A DNA stretch of 64,000 nt from Bremerella sp. P1 (GTDB lineage: Bacteria > Planctomycetota > Planctomycetia > Pirellulales > Pirellulaceae). A program made the translations under genes and the position numbers. The notes beneath the pieces were generated by a model. The model did no database searches. It had not been told where the DNA came from and was given only the letters and a program-made list of their open reading frames with translations. How positions within the stretch are numbered: the stretch's first letter is position 1; each line of letters opens with the position of its first letter. Below, piece by piece: positions 17,147 through 27,460 of this stretch. Location: contig NZ_CP118164.1 in NCBI RefSeq assembly GCF_028748185.1, positions 2,294,001 through 2,358,000 on the forward strand. Reading direction: 5' to 3'.

Positions 17147-20100
17147 ATGGACGATCGCGAACTACTCCAGCAGCAGATGCTGGAACTGATTTACGGCTTA
17201 CTCTCGGACGAAGAGTCCGCAGAGCTGGTCGATCGTATCAGTTCCGACGGGCAGCTGGCACGCGAATACGCCGAGCTCAAAGAGCAGACCGAACTGCTGG
17301 CCGAGGTGACCCGGGACGAGTCGCAGCCTCCCAACTACGACCAATGGAAACAAGAAGCTGATGCCGACCGCCCGACGCCGCTTACTCCAGCGGCAACTTG
17401 GGCTTCACGCACGTTCCAGGCGGTCGCGGCCCTGGCAGCCTGTTTGCTTATCGTCGCACTGGGCTACCCGATGCTGAGCATCGACGAGCAAGGTCAAACG
17501 ATTGCTCTGGCCGAGCAGAAAGAAAGCCTGGCCAATAACTTCCTCAGCGTTTCGGTCACCGGTCCATCCTTGATGGCAGCCGAAGTCCGCAACGACTTCT
17601 TCGTTTCCATCGAGAACGCCGACGCAGAGCCGGTGGATGCCGAAGTCGAGTACACCTTCAAGAATCCAGAAGGGGCCACCGTCTACTATGGCCTGACCAA
17701 GGCCACCAACGGCCAGGTCGTTTGTCAGATCCCGGCCGACGAAGTTTCGTACGCCGCGAAACTGGAAGTGGTGGCTCGTCACGAGAAAGCCAAGAGCAAG
17801 CTCGACGTCGACGTGAAGGCCGCTCCGCCCAAGCCGATTGCCGTTCTGCAAACCGACCGTGAAATCGCCGAACCTGGCAAGACAGTCAACTTCCGTGCGG
17901 TCGTCCTCGATCCGCAAACCAATCGCGATCAGTCTGCGAATGTCGACTTCGTTTACAGCGTGCCCAACCAACGCGGCCTGAATCGTATTGCCAGTGCCGA
18001 ACGTTCGACGCTCAAGGGGGTCGCTCAAGGCCAGATGCAAGTCCCGGCGGCCAATGACTTCAACAACGTCGACCTGGTTGTCCAAAGTCCCGAACTACAG
18101 AACAGCTTTGAGCAGCGTGCTCTGCCGGTCGTGGATGCCCGTGCGAAGGATAGCGAAGAACTCGTCCGGCTTAACGCTCGACAGTACGGTCGCGACTACG
18201 CCAACAATGCGGGAGGCGCACGCTGGGGTGGTCAAGCTCCGTCGCAGATCGCGGCCAAACCGGAAGGTGGCAAGCTAGTCGCTGGCGTATCGAATCGCGT
18301 GCGTTACCTGGCAACGCGCGATCAAACCCGCAGGAGCCGCGCTCAGATGCAGGTTAACGGTGCGAATGCCAAACAGTTCGCCCAAACCGAAAAGCTGGAC
18401 CAAGAATACGGCTACTTCGAGTTCGTTCCGCAGCCGATGCAGGAATATACCGTCGAAGTGATGGAAGAGAACCGGGCACCGCTACAAGAACAGATCCCCC
18501 AGGCCGAAGCCTTGCCGGCGGCATTGCAGGTCAACAATGGGGTCGCCCCTGCGGACGAGCCACTGGAAGTGGAAGTTCGTGTCGCCCAGCCGAACAACAC
18601 CCTCGCGCTGGTTGCCAGCGATGGCTACAACACCATTGGACACAACCTGTGGGATGTCGGTGTCAACGCGCCGATCACGCAGCCGGTGCAGCTTGACCTG
18701 CCGGTCGAAGCCAGCGGCGCGCAGCGGGTGCAGCTCTTCAGCGTTCCTTCGCAAGACGAAGAAGACTCGGAAGCAGAACCGCAGTTGATCGCCGAACGGA
18801 TCATCTATCGCATCCCGGTGCAGCGGTACGAGATCGATATCAACGGCCTGCCAGCGCAAGCCGATCCGGGCCAAAGCCTGGACGTGCAAGTCACGGTGAA
18901 GGACGAGTACGATAACCCGGCTCAGGCGACGCTAGGCGTACAAATGGAACGCATGTCGGACGTTGTGCCGCAGTCGCAGCAACCGCTCGGTCTCGAGGGC
19001 GAATGGTTCTTCAATCGTCGTGTGCAAATTCCTGAAACGGCCGCAGACCTCCCCGAAAACATCCGTGACCTGGAGAAAGACAGCGTCTGGTTCGACCAGG
19101 TCCTTGCCCTTTCGACCTGGAAGGAAGAACGGCCTGTTCCTACGGCGGAACCCGAGGCGATGATCGCTCGGACGGATCAGGATGCCGAGACCGTGTCGCC
19201 GGCATCGACCGGCAAGTTGCCGGTCATGCGACGATCCAACAAGAAGGTCATTCAGTCGCAGTACCAACAAGCACTAGCTGCGATCCATGCGGAGTGGGAA
19301 ACGCAGCTGGAAGACATCCGCCATACTTCTAGCTGGATGCTATCCGTCGCTGGTGGAATTCTCGTGGTTTGCTTGATCGGCCTGGCTGTCGTTCAAGGCA
19401 TGCCGAAGATCGGCGTCTGGGGACCGGGTCTGCTGGTCGCTCTGGGTGCTGTGCTGTGGGGAATGTTCTCGCTCAACCTTTCGCTTCCGGAACTCACCAG
19501 CCCTGCGGCCAGCCGCCCTGAAATGGTTGCGCTGAACGAAGCGAGCGACGAGCTAAAGGTAACTTCTGAGCTTGAAGTCGAAGAGTTGGCCCTAGAGGCA
19601 AAGAAGAACCGAATGGCCGATGGCGTGGCTGCCCCCATGGCCAACACGATTCCTTCGGAGCCCATGTTTGACGGTGGTATGCTCGACGAAGCACCTCAGC
19701 TCCGTCCGGCGGTTGAACTGCAACGCAATGCTGAGCCAACGATGCAAAAGGCTCAAATCGAACTACGAACCGGCCCAGCACGTTTTGCTCAGCCTTCACC
19801 TAGTGCTGGCGGCATGGGTGGAAACGCCGCCGCATCTGGGATGGGGATGAGCGACTTTGGTGCCGTGCCAGCCATGTCAGGATCGCCAGGGGCACCCGCT
19901 CCGCAGCCGGAGGTTCCGGCCGCAGAGAGCGAGAACGCGCCTTTCGGCAATCCAATGCCCGCCGACCCGGCCGGAGGCTTCGCAGGCCGTACGACCGATG
20001 AGCTCGATGAAGCCGAAAAGTTCTTGCCGGAACCGATTCTCTGGAAGCCTCGTCTGACGACCAATCCGAACGGTCAACTGAACATTCCCGTTCAACTGCC

Positions 20101-20239
20101 GCAGCAGCCTGGCCGGTATCGCCTGTTGATCGATGCCCATGGTTCGGGACGTTTGGGAACGGTCGTGCGTTACGTCGAAGTCCTTCCGCCCAAGCTCGCG
20201 GCTCCCGTTCCTGCTCCTACGAAGAAGGCGTCGAACTAA
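17147..20239 (+). CDS. Anti-sigma-like / alpha-2-macroglobulin-like membrane protein
   Basis: A protein of 1030 residues. Residues 1-60 (LLQQQMLELIYGLLSDEESAELVDRI) resemble the cytosolic helical domain of anti-sigma factors, though no zinc-binding His/Cys set is present. A TM at about 88-108 follows. The exterior has Ig/MG-type domains, including an MG2-like stretch (ADREIAEPGKTV-like, REIAEPGKTVNFRAVVLDP) and a later one (QADPGQSLDVQVTVKDEYDNPAQATLGV). Two more TM helices lie at about 724-770, then a Pro/Met-rich linker, then an A2M-type segment (ILWKPRLTTNPNGQLNIPVQLPQQPGRYRLLIDA). No CGEQ thioester is seen. Probably the membrane sensor for the ECF factor just upstream. Confidence 0.7.
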   Translation: MDDRELLQQQMLELIYGLLSDEESAELVDRISSDGQLAREYAELKEQTELLAEVTRDESQPPNYDQWKQEADADRPTPLTPAATWASRTFQAVAALAACLLIVALGYPMLSIDEQGQTIALAEQKESLANNFLSVSVTGPSLMAAEVRNDFFVSIENADAEPVDAEVEYTFKNPEGATVYYGLTKATNGQVVCQIPADEVSYAAKLEVVARHEKAKSKLDVDVKAAPPKPIAVLQTDREIAEPGKTVNFRAVVLDPQTNRDQSANVDFVYSVPNQRGLNRIASAERSTLKGVAQGQMQVPAANDFNNVDLVVQSPELQNSFEQRALPVVDARAKDSEELVRLNARQYGRDYANNAGGARWGGQAPSQIAAKPEGGKLVAGVSNRVRYLATRDQTRRSRAQMQVNGANAKQFAQTEKLDQEYGYFEFVPQPMQEYTVEVMEENRAPLQEQIPQAEALPAALQVNNGVAPADEPLEVEVRVAQPNNTLALVASDGYNTIGHNLWDVGVNAPITQPVQLDLPVEASGAQRVQLFSVPSQDEEDSEAEPQLIAERIIYRIPVQRYEIDINGLPAQADPGQSLDVQVTVKDEYDNPAQATLGVQMERMSDVVPQSQQPLGLEGEWFFNRRVQIPETAADLPENIRDLEKDSVWFDQVLALSTWKEERPVPTAEPEAMIARTDQDAETVSPASTGKLPVMRRSNKKVIQSQYQQALAAIHAEWETQLEDIRHTSSWMLSVAGGILVVCLIGLAVVQGMPKIGVWGPGLLVALGAVLWGMFSLNLSLPELTSPAASRPEMVALNEASDELKVTSELEVEELALEAKKNRMADGVAAPMANTIPSEPMFDGGMLDEAPQLRPAVELQRNAEPTMQKAQIELRTGPARFAQPSPSAGGMGGNAAASGMGMSDFGAVPAMSGSPGAPAPQPEVPAAESENAPFGNPMPADPAGGFAGRTTDELDEAEKFLPEPILWKPRLTTNPNGQLNIPVQLPQQPGRYRLLIDAHGSGRLGTVVRYVEVLPPKLAAPVPAPTKKASN

Positions 20240-20384
20240 GGCCACGCCGGCTGTAACGGTTCTGCGGATCTTATCGACTGCCGATCGATCTCGAAGTCAC
20301 ATTTCCCCATGGCTTCATCTCTCAGCGCTAGAGAGCGGCGGAGAATTGAGAAACTTTCTTCCGCTGCGTCAGGGTTTTGTTTCC

Positions 20385-21185
20385 GTGGATCTACCTGTTT
20401 GGCAAATCATATTGCTGGCCATCGTGCAGGGCATTGCCGAGTTCCTGCCGATCAGTTCGTCGGGCCACCTCGTGGTGTTGGCGACGCTGCTGGGAGCCGA
20501 TGCCGAAAAGTTTGATCTGGTCGAACTCAACATCGTGCTGCACGCCGGAACGCTCGGCTCGATCCTGGTGGTCTATCGCAAGCATCTCTTTGAGGCGTTG
20601 ACCAAAGACTGGTGGATCTTGTTTCTATTGGCCATGGCGACCATGCCTGCGGTGATAGCCGCGGTGGTTTTGAAACTAACCGATGCCGACGCACTGCTTG
20701 AATCTCCCCTGGTTGCTGGCATCTGCCTGCTTGTGACCGGTGCGATTCTTTTGCTTTCGCAGCGACTCGCCCAGAGTGAACAAACCTACGAAGCCACCAC
20801 GTGGGCACAAGCCTGGTGGATTGGCTGCGCCCAGGCTCTCGCCATCTTGCCGGGCATTTCACGCAGCGGCTCGACCATCTGCAGCGGTCAGGCACTTGGC
20901 CTATCCCGGGAAGCTGCTGCGACGTTCTCGTTTCTGATGGCGGTGCCAGCGATTCTCGGGGCAATCGTGTTAGAACTGGCCAAGTCTCTCTCGCAATCGT
21001 CCGATTCCGAAAACGGCCTGCCTGCCTGGTTATTGCTACTGGGAGCACTCGTTTCCTTTGCCGTGGGCTGGGCATCGCTGGTCCTGTTGCTGAAGATGGT
21101 TCAACGGGGACGCCTGCACTGGTTTGCCTGGTGGTGTTTTGCAGTCGGGTTGTTTGTTCTCGTGTGGCAGACGACGATAGGATAA
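20385..21185 (+). CDS. uppP: Undecaprenyl-diphosphatase UppP/BacA
   Basis: An integral membrane protein of 266 residues that dephosphorylates undecaprenyl diphosphate, recycling the lipid carrier for peptidoglycan and surface polysaccharides. Both family signatures are intact: EFLPISSSGHL near residue 18 and PGISRSGST near residue 160, with about eight hydrophobic helices. The start is GTG at 20385, giving the normal N-terminus (WQIILLAIVQGIAEFLP); the open frame extends 84 codons upstream but overlaps the previous gene. It ends 31 bases before a type II/IV secretion ATPase gene and may be co-transcribed with it. Confidence 0.93.
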   Translation: MDLPVWQIILLAIVQGIAEFLPISSSGHLVVLATLLGADAEKFDLVELNIVLHAGTLGSILVVYRKHLFEALTKDWWILFLLAMATMPAVIAAVVLKLTDADALLESPLVAGICLLVTGAILLLSQRLAQSEQTYEATTWAQAWWIGCAQALAILPGISRSGSTICSGQALGLSREAAATFSFLMAVPAILGAIVLELAKSLSQSSDSENGLPAWLLLLGALVSFAVGWASLVLLLKMVQRGRLHWFAWWCFAVGLFVLVWQTTIG

Positions 21186-21216
21186 AGCTTCTCGTTCCTA
21201 TGCGTTTGATAGATCG

Positions 21217-22425
21217 ATGCAACTGACCGAACTTCACCAGCAGCTACTCAGCCAAGACCCGAAGGCCGACGCCTATGCCGAAGGGGTCGTTGCCGCGCTG
21301 CTGAAAGGTGCGCTGCTCCTACGTGCCAGCGATGTGCATCTTCAACCGACGCCCAGCGGATACCAGATCAAGATTCGCATCGATGGTGTTCTTCAATCGC
21401 TGGGGGAAATCCCGCGCGGAGAAAAGACCGACGCAACCGCGCGGCTCAAGATTCTCGCCGGCCTGTTAACCTACCGCACCGATATCCCCCAGGAAGGACG
21501 CGTCAGCGATCTCACGTTCGGCCAGGAAGTCCGGGTGAGTACTTTCCCTGCCTTGCATGGCGAGCGGGTCGTCATTCGTATTTTGTGGCAGCAGGACGAA
21601 CTGCATCAGCTGAGCGACCTGGGACTGCCCAAAGTCATTGCCGACGATCTCGCATCACTCTTGAAAGAGTCGTCCGGGATGATTCTCATCGCGGGTCCCG
21701 CTGGCAGTGGCAAGTCGACAACCGCCTATGCCTGCCTCCGGCATATCGCCGCCGGCGAACAGGGCGGACGCAGCATCGTCACGCTGGAAGACCCGATCGA
21801 ATCCGAGATCCCTGGCATCTCGCAGAGCCACATTCGCCCCAGCGCCGGCTTCGACTTCGCCACAGGTCTGCGTAGCTTAATGCGACAAGATCCCGAGGTG
21901 ATTCTCGTGGGTGAGATCCGCGATCCGGTCACGGTCGAAACAGCCATGCAGGCCAGTCTTACCGGGCAGTTGGTCCTCAGCACGTTCCACAGTGGCAGCG
22001 CCGCCGAGGCGATCCGGCGACTGATCGACATGGGCATCCCGAATTACATGATCCAAAGCGCACTGCTCGGCGTACTGCATCAGCGATTGGTGCGAACGCT
22101 GTGCGAATGTGCGGTACCGTGCGAAGAGGACGAACGCTTCGGCTTTGCCATCGAAGGCATGAAGCAGCCTGGCGGCTGCGAGAAGTGCCGCGGCATCGGC
22201 TACCTTGGACGCACACTCCTGGCCGAATGGCTGGTACCACACAAGCATCGTCTGTCGCAGGTGGCGCTCGACACGGCAACCTCCGCGATGATCGAGGCCT
22301 CGGCTGTCGAGGCCGGCATGGCAACGCGATGGGTTCAGGCCGAAGCGATGCTTGCCAGCGGCACGACCAGCCCGGCCGAAATACGCCGCGTGCTGGGCTT
22401 TCGCGACGATCCTGCCAATCGCTAA
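21217..22425 (+). CDS. GspE/PilB-type secretion ATPase, short form
   Basis: An ATPase of 402 residues with Walker A GPAGSGKST at 160-168, an Asp box (TLEDPIE), Walker B (RQDPEVILVGEIRD) and a His box (TGQLVLSTFHSG). A tetracysteine zinc site is formed by CECAVPC and CEKC. It powers pilus or type II secretion assembly at the inner membrane. It lacks the extra N-terminal N1 domain of GspE/PilB and begins directly with the N2-like region (RASDVHLQPTPSGYQIKIRIDGVL). No pilin, secretin or GspF gene is adjacent. Its stop overlaps the stop of the convergent symporter gene by 4 bases. Confidence 0.88.
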   Translation: MQLTELHQQLLSQDPKADAYAEGVVAALLKGALLLRASDVHLQPTPSGYQIKIRIDGVLQSLGEIPRGEKTDATARLKILAGLLTYRTDIPQEGRVSDLTFGQEVRVSTFPALHGERVVIRILWQQDELHQLSDLGLPKVIADDLASLLKESSGMILIAGPAGSGKSTTAYACLRHIAAGEQGGRSIVTLEDPIESEIPGISQSHIRPSAGFDFATGLRSLMRQDPEVILVGEIRDPVTVETAMQASLTGQLVLSTFHSGSAAEAIRRLIDMGIPNYMIQSALLGVLHQRLVRTLCECAVPCEEDERFGFAIEGMKQPGGCEKCRGIGYLGRTLLAEWLVPHKHRLSQVALDTATSAMIEASAVEAGMATRWVQAEAMLASGTTSPAEIRRVLGFRDDPANR

Positions 22426-23996
22426 GCGGCTTCCGGCGTTGGCTCACTAGCCGCCGCTTGCTTCTGCACCACCATCGTATCGATGATCCCGGCACCGCAA
22501 GCATCGCCATAGACGTTGACGGTCGTTCGCAGGCGATCGAGGAACCAGTCGATGGCCAGGATCGTACCGATTCCCGTCATCGGCAGCCCGACCGCTTGCA
22601 GCACGATCACCATCGTGACCAGGCCGGCTTCCGGAATCCCAGCGGCACCGACAGCCGCAAGGGACGCGGTCAGGAAGACGATCACTAAGTCGGCGGTGGA
22701 CAGGTCGATCCCTAGTGTCTGCGCAATAAAGATCACGGCCACCGCTTCATACAGGGCCGTACCATCCATGTTGATGGTGGCCCCCAGCGGCAAGACGAAC
22801 GAGGCGGCGCGATTCGAGACGCCGTTGTTTTCTTCCACGCATTCCATCGTAACCGGCAGCGTGGCAGCGCTACTGGCCGTACTGACCGAAGTGAGCAACG
22901 CGCGCAGCAGGTTGAACGTATACGTCAACGGATTCCGCTTACCCAAAACGGCGAGCAAGGTCCCCAGGACGACCGCATGGATCAATAGACCTATGACCAC
23001 CGTCGCCACGTACCATCCGATGGCTTGCAACTGTTCCAAGAAGCCGGCGGCACCGCCGTTCTTAGCAATGTTCGAACTGACGAGCCCGAAAATACCTACC
23101 GGCGCAAAGAGCATCACCAGGTGCACCATCTTCATCACCGCTTCGTTGCAGACGTTGAAGAAACGAATGACCAGGGCTCCTTCTTCGCCGAGGGTGGTCA
23201 GCGCGCCGCCGAACACGATGGCGAAGACAATCAGCGCCAGCACGTTGGTGTTGGTCGCGGCCAGGAACAAGTTCGAAGGGAACATCCCGCTGCCTGGGTC
23301 CCCTTCGCGGCCACGGAAGACGTCGAGGAAGACCTCCATCGTGGTCTGGCCTTCTTTCGCCTCGACCGACTCGGTGCGGTAGGCGAACGTATCATCGGCC
23401 GACATGCCTGGCTGAATGATGATCACCAGCACGATCCCGATGAACACGGCGATCGCCCCGGTGCTGAAGTAGTAGACGATCGTCGAGAGCCCGACGCGTC
23501 CCATCTTCCGAATATCCCCCAGCGACGTGATCCCGCTGATCATGCTGGTGATGACAAGCGGAATGACCAACAGCTTCAGGACCTGCAGGAACAAGTCACC
23601 GCAGAATTCACAGAAGATATAGACCGACTGAGCAACGCCCAGTTTGCCGGCCTTCTTATCGGCCTCGACCCCTTCGACGGTCTTCTTGGTTTCGTCGATG
23701 CGAGTCTGAATCTTGGGCAGTTGGCCTTCCAGGCGGTCGGCTTCTTTGTTCAGTCGCTGGGCAACCTGGGGATCATCGGCATCTTCCGCTTGCTGGCGGT
23801 ACTTGGCCGCATCGGACTGCTTCTGCTCGATCGTCTTCTCGAGCCGGGCCAGCTCCTTCTCAGGCCCTTCCGAGGCCATCCACATCGATTTGCCGTAGAA
23901 AAGCCCCAACAATACGCCCAAAACGATACCCAGCAGGATGAGTATCAGGCCACGCATGCTGTTGTCTGGTTTGGCTGCGTCCGCGGTGTCGGTCAT
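22422..23996 (-). CDS. Dicarboxylate/amino acid:cation symporter with coiled-coil insert
   Basis: A DAACS-family transporter of 524 residues importing dicarboxylates or acidic amino acids with Na+ or H+. Family signatures are SSAATLPVTMECVEE and LPLGATINMDGTALYEAVAVIF. The first TM is at about 14-36. Instead of a short loop, some 75 charged heptad-like residues follow (EKELARLEKTIEQKQSDAAKYRQQAED, then RLEGQLPKIQTRIDETKKTVEGVE), predicted to be a periplasmic coiled coil, before the transporter core resumes at FLQVLKLLVIPLVITSMISG. This makes it about 100 residues longer than GltP or DctA. Divergent from a small membrane protein gene 283 bases away. Confidence 0.88.
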   Translation of the reverse strand: MTDTADAAKPDNSMRGLILILLGIVLGVLLGLFYGKSMWMASEGPEKELARLEKTIEQKQSDAAKYRQQAEDADDPQVAQRLNKEADRLEGQLPKIQTRIDETKKTVEGVEADKKAGKLGVAQSVYIFCEFCGDLFLQVLKLLVIPLVITSMISGITSLGDIRKMGRVGLSTIVYYFSTGAIAVFIGIVLVIIIQPGMSADDTFAYRTESVEAKEGQTTMEVFLDVFRGREGDPGSGMFPSNLFLAATNTNVLALIVFAIVFGGALTTLGEEGALVIRFFNVCNEAVMKMVHLVMLFAPVGIFGLVSSNIAKNGGAAGFLEQLQAIGWYVATVVIGLLIHAVVLGTLLAVLGKRNPLTYTFNLLRALLTSVSTASSAATLPVTMECVEENNGVSNRAASFVLPLGATINMDGTALYEAVAVIFIAQTLGIDLSTADLVIVFLTASLAAVGAAGIPEAGLVTMVIVLQAVGLPMTGIGTILAIDWFLDRLRTTVNVYGDACGAGIIDTMVVQKQAAASEPTPEAA

Positions 23997-24279
23997 TGGG
24001 GTTCCTCCCTGGTGGTCCTAAGTGTCCGCTTAAGATAACCGACCTCAGCCGGGAAAACCCAGCCACTTCTCAAACAATTTCAGGCAAGATGTCTATTTCT
24101 ACTGACGCAGCGAAGGTTTGGACCCCGATTTGCTCTGAATATTTCTATAGCCCAAAATCGGCTTTTGCGAGTATACTTACCATAGACGCCCGATTACGAC
24201 GTGCTATCTTACACAACGTAGTCGAGCCGACATTCCGAGGATTGGAATGGTCACATTTTGGCCAGGGAGATGAAGAGTA

Positions 24280-24531
24280 ATGAAATTAGGAATGCTTTTA
24301 GTATCGGTCGGAGTTCTCTGGGCTGTCCTGGGGTCCGTCGTCCTGGGACCTGGAGTGCTGTTCTACCCACTGGCCTGGGTCGCGGTTTTTGCCGTCCTGT
24401 ACGGCGTCCATAAACTCGCAGATACCCGAAAAAATAAGACTTCTGCAGCACTCAGCAACTCCGAAAAACCTTCCGGCGATCTCTCGCACGCAGATCTTTC
24501 CCGCGACCCGAACGCGGCAATGATCCGATAG
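24280..24531 (+). CDS. Small two-TM hypothetical protein
   Basis: A protein of 83 residues with two hydrophobic segments (MLLVSVGVLWAVLGSVVLG and GVLFYPLAWVAVFAVLYGV) and a polar C-terminal tail rich in Ser, Asp and Lys. A purine-rich site (AGGGAGATGAAGAG) lies 3-18 bases upstream of the ATG, which supports translation. I do not recognise the family. The 284 bases before it, between it and the divergent symporter, show no clear -35/-10 pair. Confidence 0.6.
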   Translation: MKLGMLLVSVGVLWAVLGSVVLGPGVLFYPLAWVAVFAVLYGVHKLADTRKNKTSAALSNSEKPSGDLSHADLSRDPNAAMIR

Positions 24532-24730
24532 CCGAATGGTTTACGACGCAGGTCTCGCAATGGGGCGGGACCTGCGATCCGGAACCATCTTCTTGCAATC
24601 TTCTTGTCAGGCAAATCGCTAAATTGCCTATGCCTGAGGCATCTTCGTGCCCATAAAGGCAGCTTTACCGGGTCAATCCATCCCTTAGGTCACGGCCTGT
24701 CCTATCTGCCAGGGTAACCCCTTATGCCGC

Positions 24731-24759
24731 TTGTGCATCGAATTAAGGGGCCGTATAAT
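24731..24759 (+). promoter_or_regulatory. Candidate gap promoter
   Basis: A perfect -10 box TATAAT (24754-24759) lies 17 bases after a weak -35 TTGTGC (24731-24736). The -35 region falls between the arms of an inverted repeat CCCCTTA (24718-24724) / TAAGGGG (24744-24750). The predicted leader to the GAPDH start is about 220 bases. The rest of the 24532-24987 gap holds no gene I can support. Confidence 0.45.
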
Positions 24760-24936
24760 CGCCTTCAATTGGGAAGCGTCCACGTTTCTACGAATTTCGT
24801 TTGGCGCTTCACGAGAAAACTCTGGGCACGGATGTCTGGCCCGCTTGGGCACGCTCAGGATGCGTGCTATAACCGCCGAGAATTGACCCCGCTTGGCATC
24901 GTCCCAGTAAGGGACCAGAGAAACCAACATACATGA

Positions 24937-26007
<1,071 letters not shown>

Positions 26008-26036
26008 GCAAGCCTGTTTCAGGCGTTAAAATCATC

Positions 26037-26072
26037 AAAACCCTCGGATGCGAACGTATCCGAGGGTTTTTT
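26037..26072 (+). terminator. gap terminator
   Basis: A perfect stem AAAACCCTCGGAT / ATCCGAGGGTTTT (26037-26049 and 26058-26070) with an 8-base loop is followed by further T residues, 29 bases after the gap stop. Flanking A and T runs make it usable in either direction. Confidence 0.88.
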
Positions 26073-26251
26073 CATGCGCATTTGTTTATGGGGTAGAGTT
26101 AAAAAGGCCAGGGTCCGCGCAAAAATTGCCCGATCGATTCGCTTTGACACAGATGGCCGAATGTCGGAACATTGGGGACAGCATCTTTGGATGCAACACC
26201 CTCCCCAGTCGCTTACCACGCATTCCCAAACGACGACTGCTTAACACTGCC

Positions 26252-27388
26252 ATGAAAACAATCGTTACCTACGGCGGCTTGTTTGGCCTGTTGGTCGGGC
26301 TCCTTGTATGTCCTGCCCGCGGCCAAGCTGCCGATGCCCAAGCCCCAAAATTGCCCAAAGTCGCCGGACAAGATACGCCAGCGTTTGTCAGTTCTGAATT
26401 CATCTTCCCCACCGAAGATCGCCCGACGAAGAACTCCCACGCTTCGACTATCGTCGAAACGTCGGAGGGCCTCGTCGCTGCCTGGTTCGGTGGAACCCAC
26501 GAAAAGAACCCGGACGTGGGCATCTGGATCTCTCGCAATACCGGCAACGGCTGGTCCACGCCCGTCGAAGTCGCCAATGGATACCAGGACGAAGAGCTCC
26601 GTCACCCAACCTGGAACCCAGTGCTGTTTCAACCCAAGGAAGGGCCGCTGATGCTCTTCTATAAAGTTGGCCCCAGCCCGAGTAGCTGGTGGGGCATGCT
26701 GACCACTTCCACCGACAACGGTGTTACCTGGAGCGAACCAACGCGTCTGGGCGAGAACGAAGCGATCGGCAACCTGCTTGGCCCCGTGAAAAACAAGCCG
26801 ATTCAATTGGAAGACGGAACGATCGTTTGTCCTTCCAGCACCGAACACAAAGGATGGCGGGTTCACTTCGAGGTCACTAAAGACCTGGGCAAGACATGGG
26901 AAGTGATCGGTCCGATCAACGATGCCAAGCTGTTCAATGCCATTCAACCTAGCATCCTGACCTACGAAGACGGGAAGATGCAGATCCTCTGCCGCACGCG
27001 TGAAAACCTGGTCGCTTCGGCCTGGTCGGAAGATGGCGGCAAGACCTGGAGCGCCTTGAGCGGTACGGAACTCCCCAACCCGAACTCAGGCACCGACGCC
27101 GTCAGCCTTGCCGATGGCATGCAGCTGTTGGTCTACAATCACACCATTCGCGAGTCCGACTTTCCGGCCGGCCGCAACATGCTGAATGTGGCGATCTCGA
27201 AGGATGGACATGCCTGGCATCCCGTGTTGACCCTCGAACGACAACCGGGCGAATATTCGTATCCGGCGGTGATTGAGACTTCCGACGGCAAAGTGCACAT
27301 CGTCTATACGTATCGCCGAGAAACGATCAAACACGTGGTCATTGACCCCACAAAACTGAAGATTCCTGCGTCCGAACCAGCAAAATAG
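26252..27388 (+). CDS. Exported sialidase-like (BNR/Asp-box) protein
   Basis: A protein of 378 residues with a signal peptide (TYGGLFGLLVGLLVCPARGQA) and a six-bladed-propeller sialidase fold. Asp-box repeats are visible as STDNGVTWSEP, TKDLGKTWEV and SEDGGKTWSAL, plus degenerate copies (SRNTGNGWSTP, SKDGHAWHPV). The N-terminal part (NSHASTIVETSEGLVAAWFGGTHEKNPDVGIW) matches the planctomycete exo-alpha-sialidase-like group. It probably acts on glycans outside the cytoplasm; sialic acid as substrate is not shown. The ATG at 26252 is chosen because the signal peptide follows at once; the open frame extends to 26048 through the gap terminator, which is implausible. Confidence 0.82.
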   Translation: MKTIVTYGGLFGLLVGLLVCPARGQAADAQAPKLPKVAGQDTPAFVSSEFIFPTEDRPTKNSHASTIVETSEGLVAAWFGGTHEKNPDVGIWISRNTGNGWSTPVEVANGYQDEELRHPTWNPVLFQPKEGPLMLFYKVGPSPSSWWGMLTTSTDNGVTWSEPTRLGENEAIGNLLGPVKNKPIQLEDGTIVCPSSTEHKGWRVHFEVTKDLGKTWEVIGPINDAKLFNAIQPSILTYEDGKMQILCRTRENLVASAWSEDGGKTWSALSGTELPNPNSGTDAVSLADGMQLLVYNHTIRESDFPAGRNMLNVAISKDGHAWHPVLTLERQPGEYSYPAVIETSDGKVHIVYTYRRETIKHVVIDPTKLKIPASEPAK

Positions 27389-27460
27389 TGGCAACGCATC
27401 CGCCCGCGGGCCGTTAATTGGAATTGTCGGCTCATAACACTCGGACTATCATTCAGACGT

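Noticed and set aside
20133-20384. N-terminal extension of UppP
   Set aside because: The frame is open but overlaps the preceding gene, is Arg-rich and lacks any UppP similarity; GTG 20385 gives the normal protein.
24724-24936. 70-codon frame upstream of GAPDH
   Set aside because: Lies in the likely leader of gap, no ribosome site, composition not protein-like.
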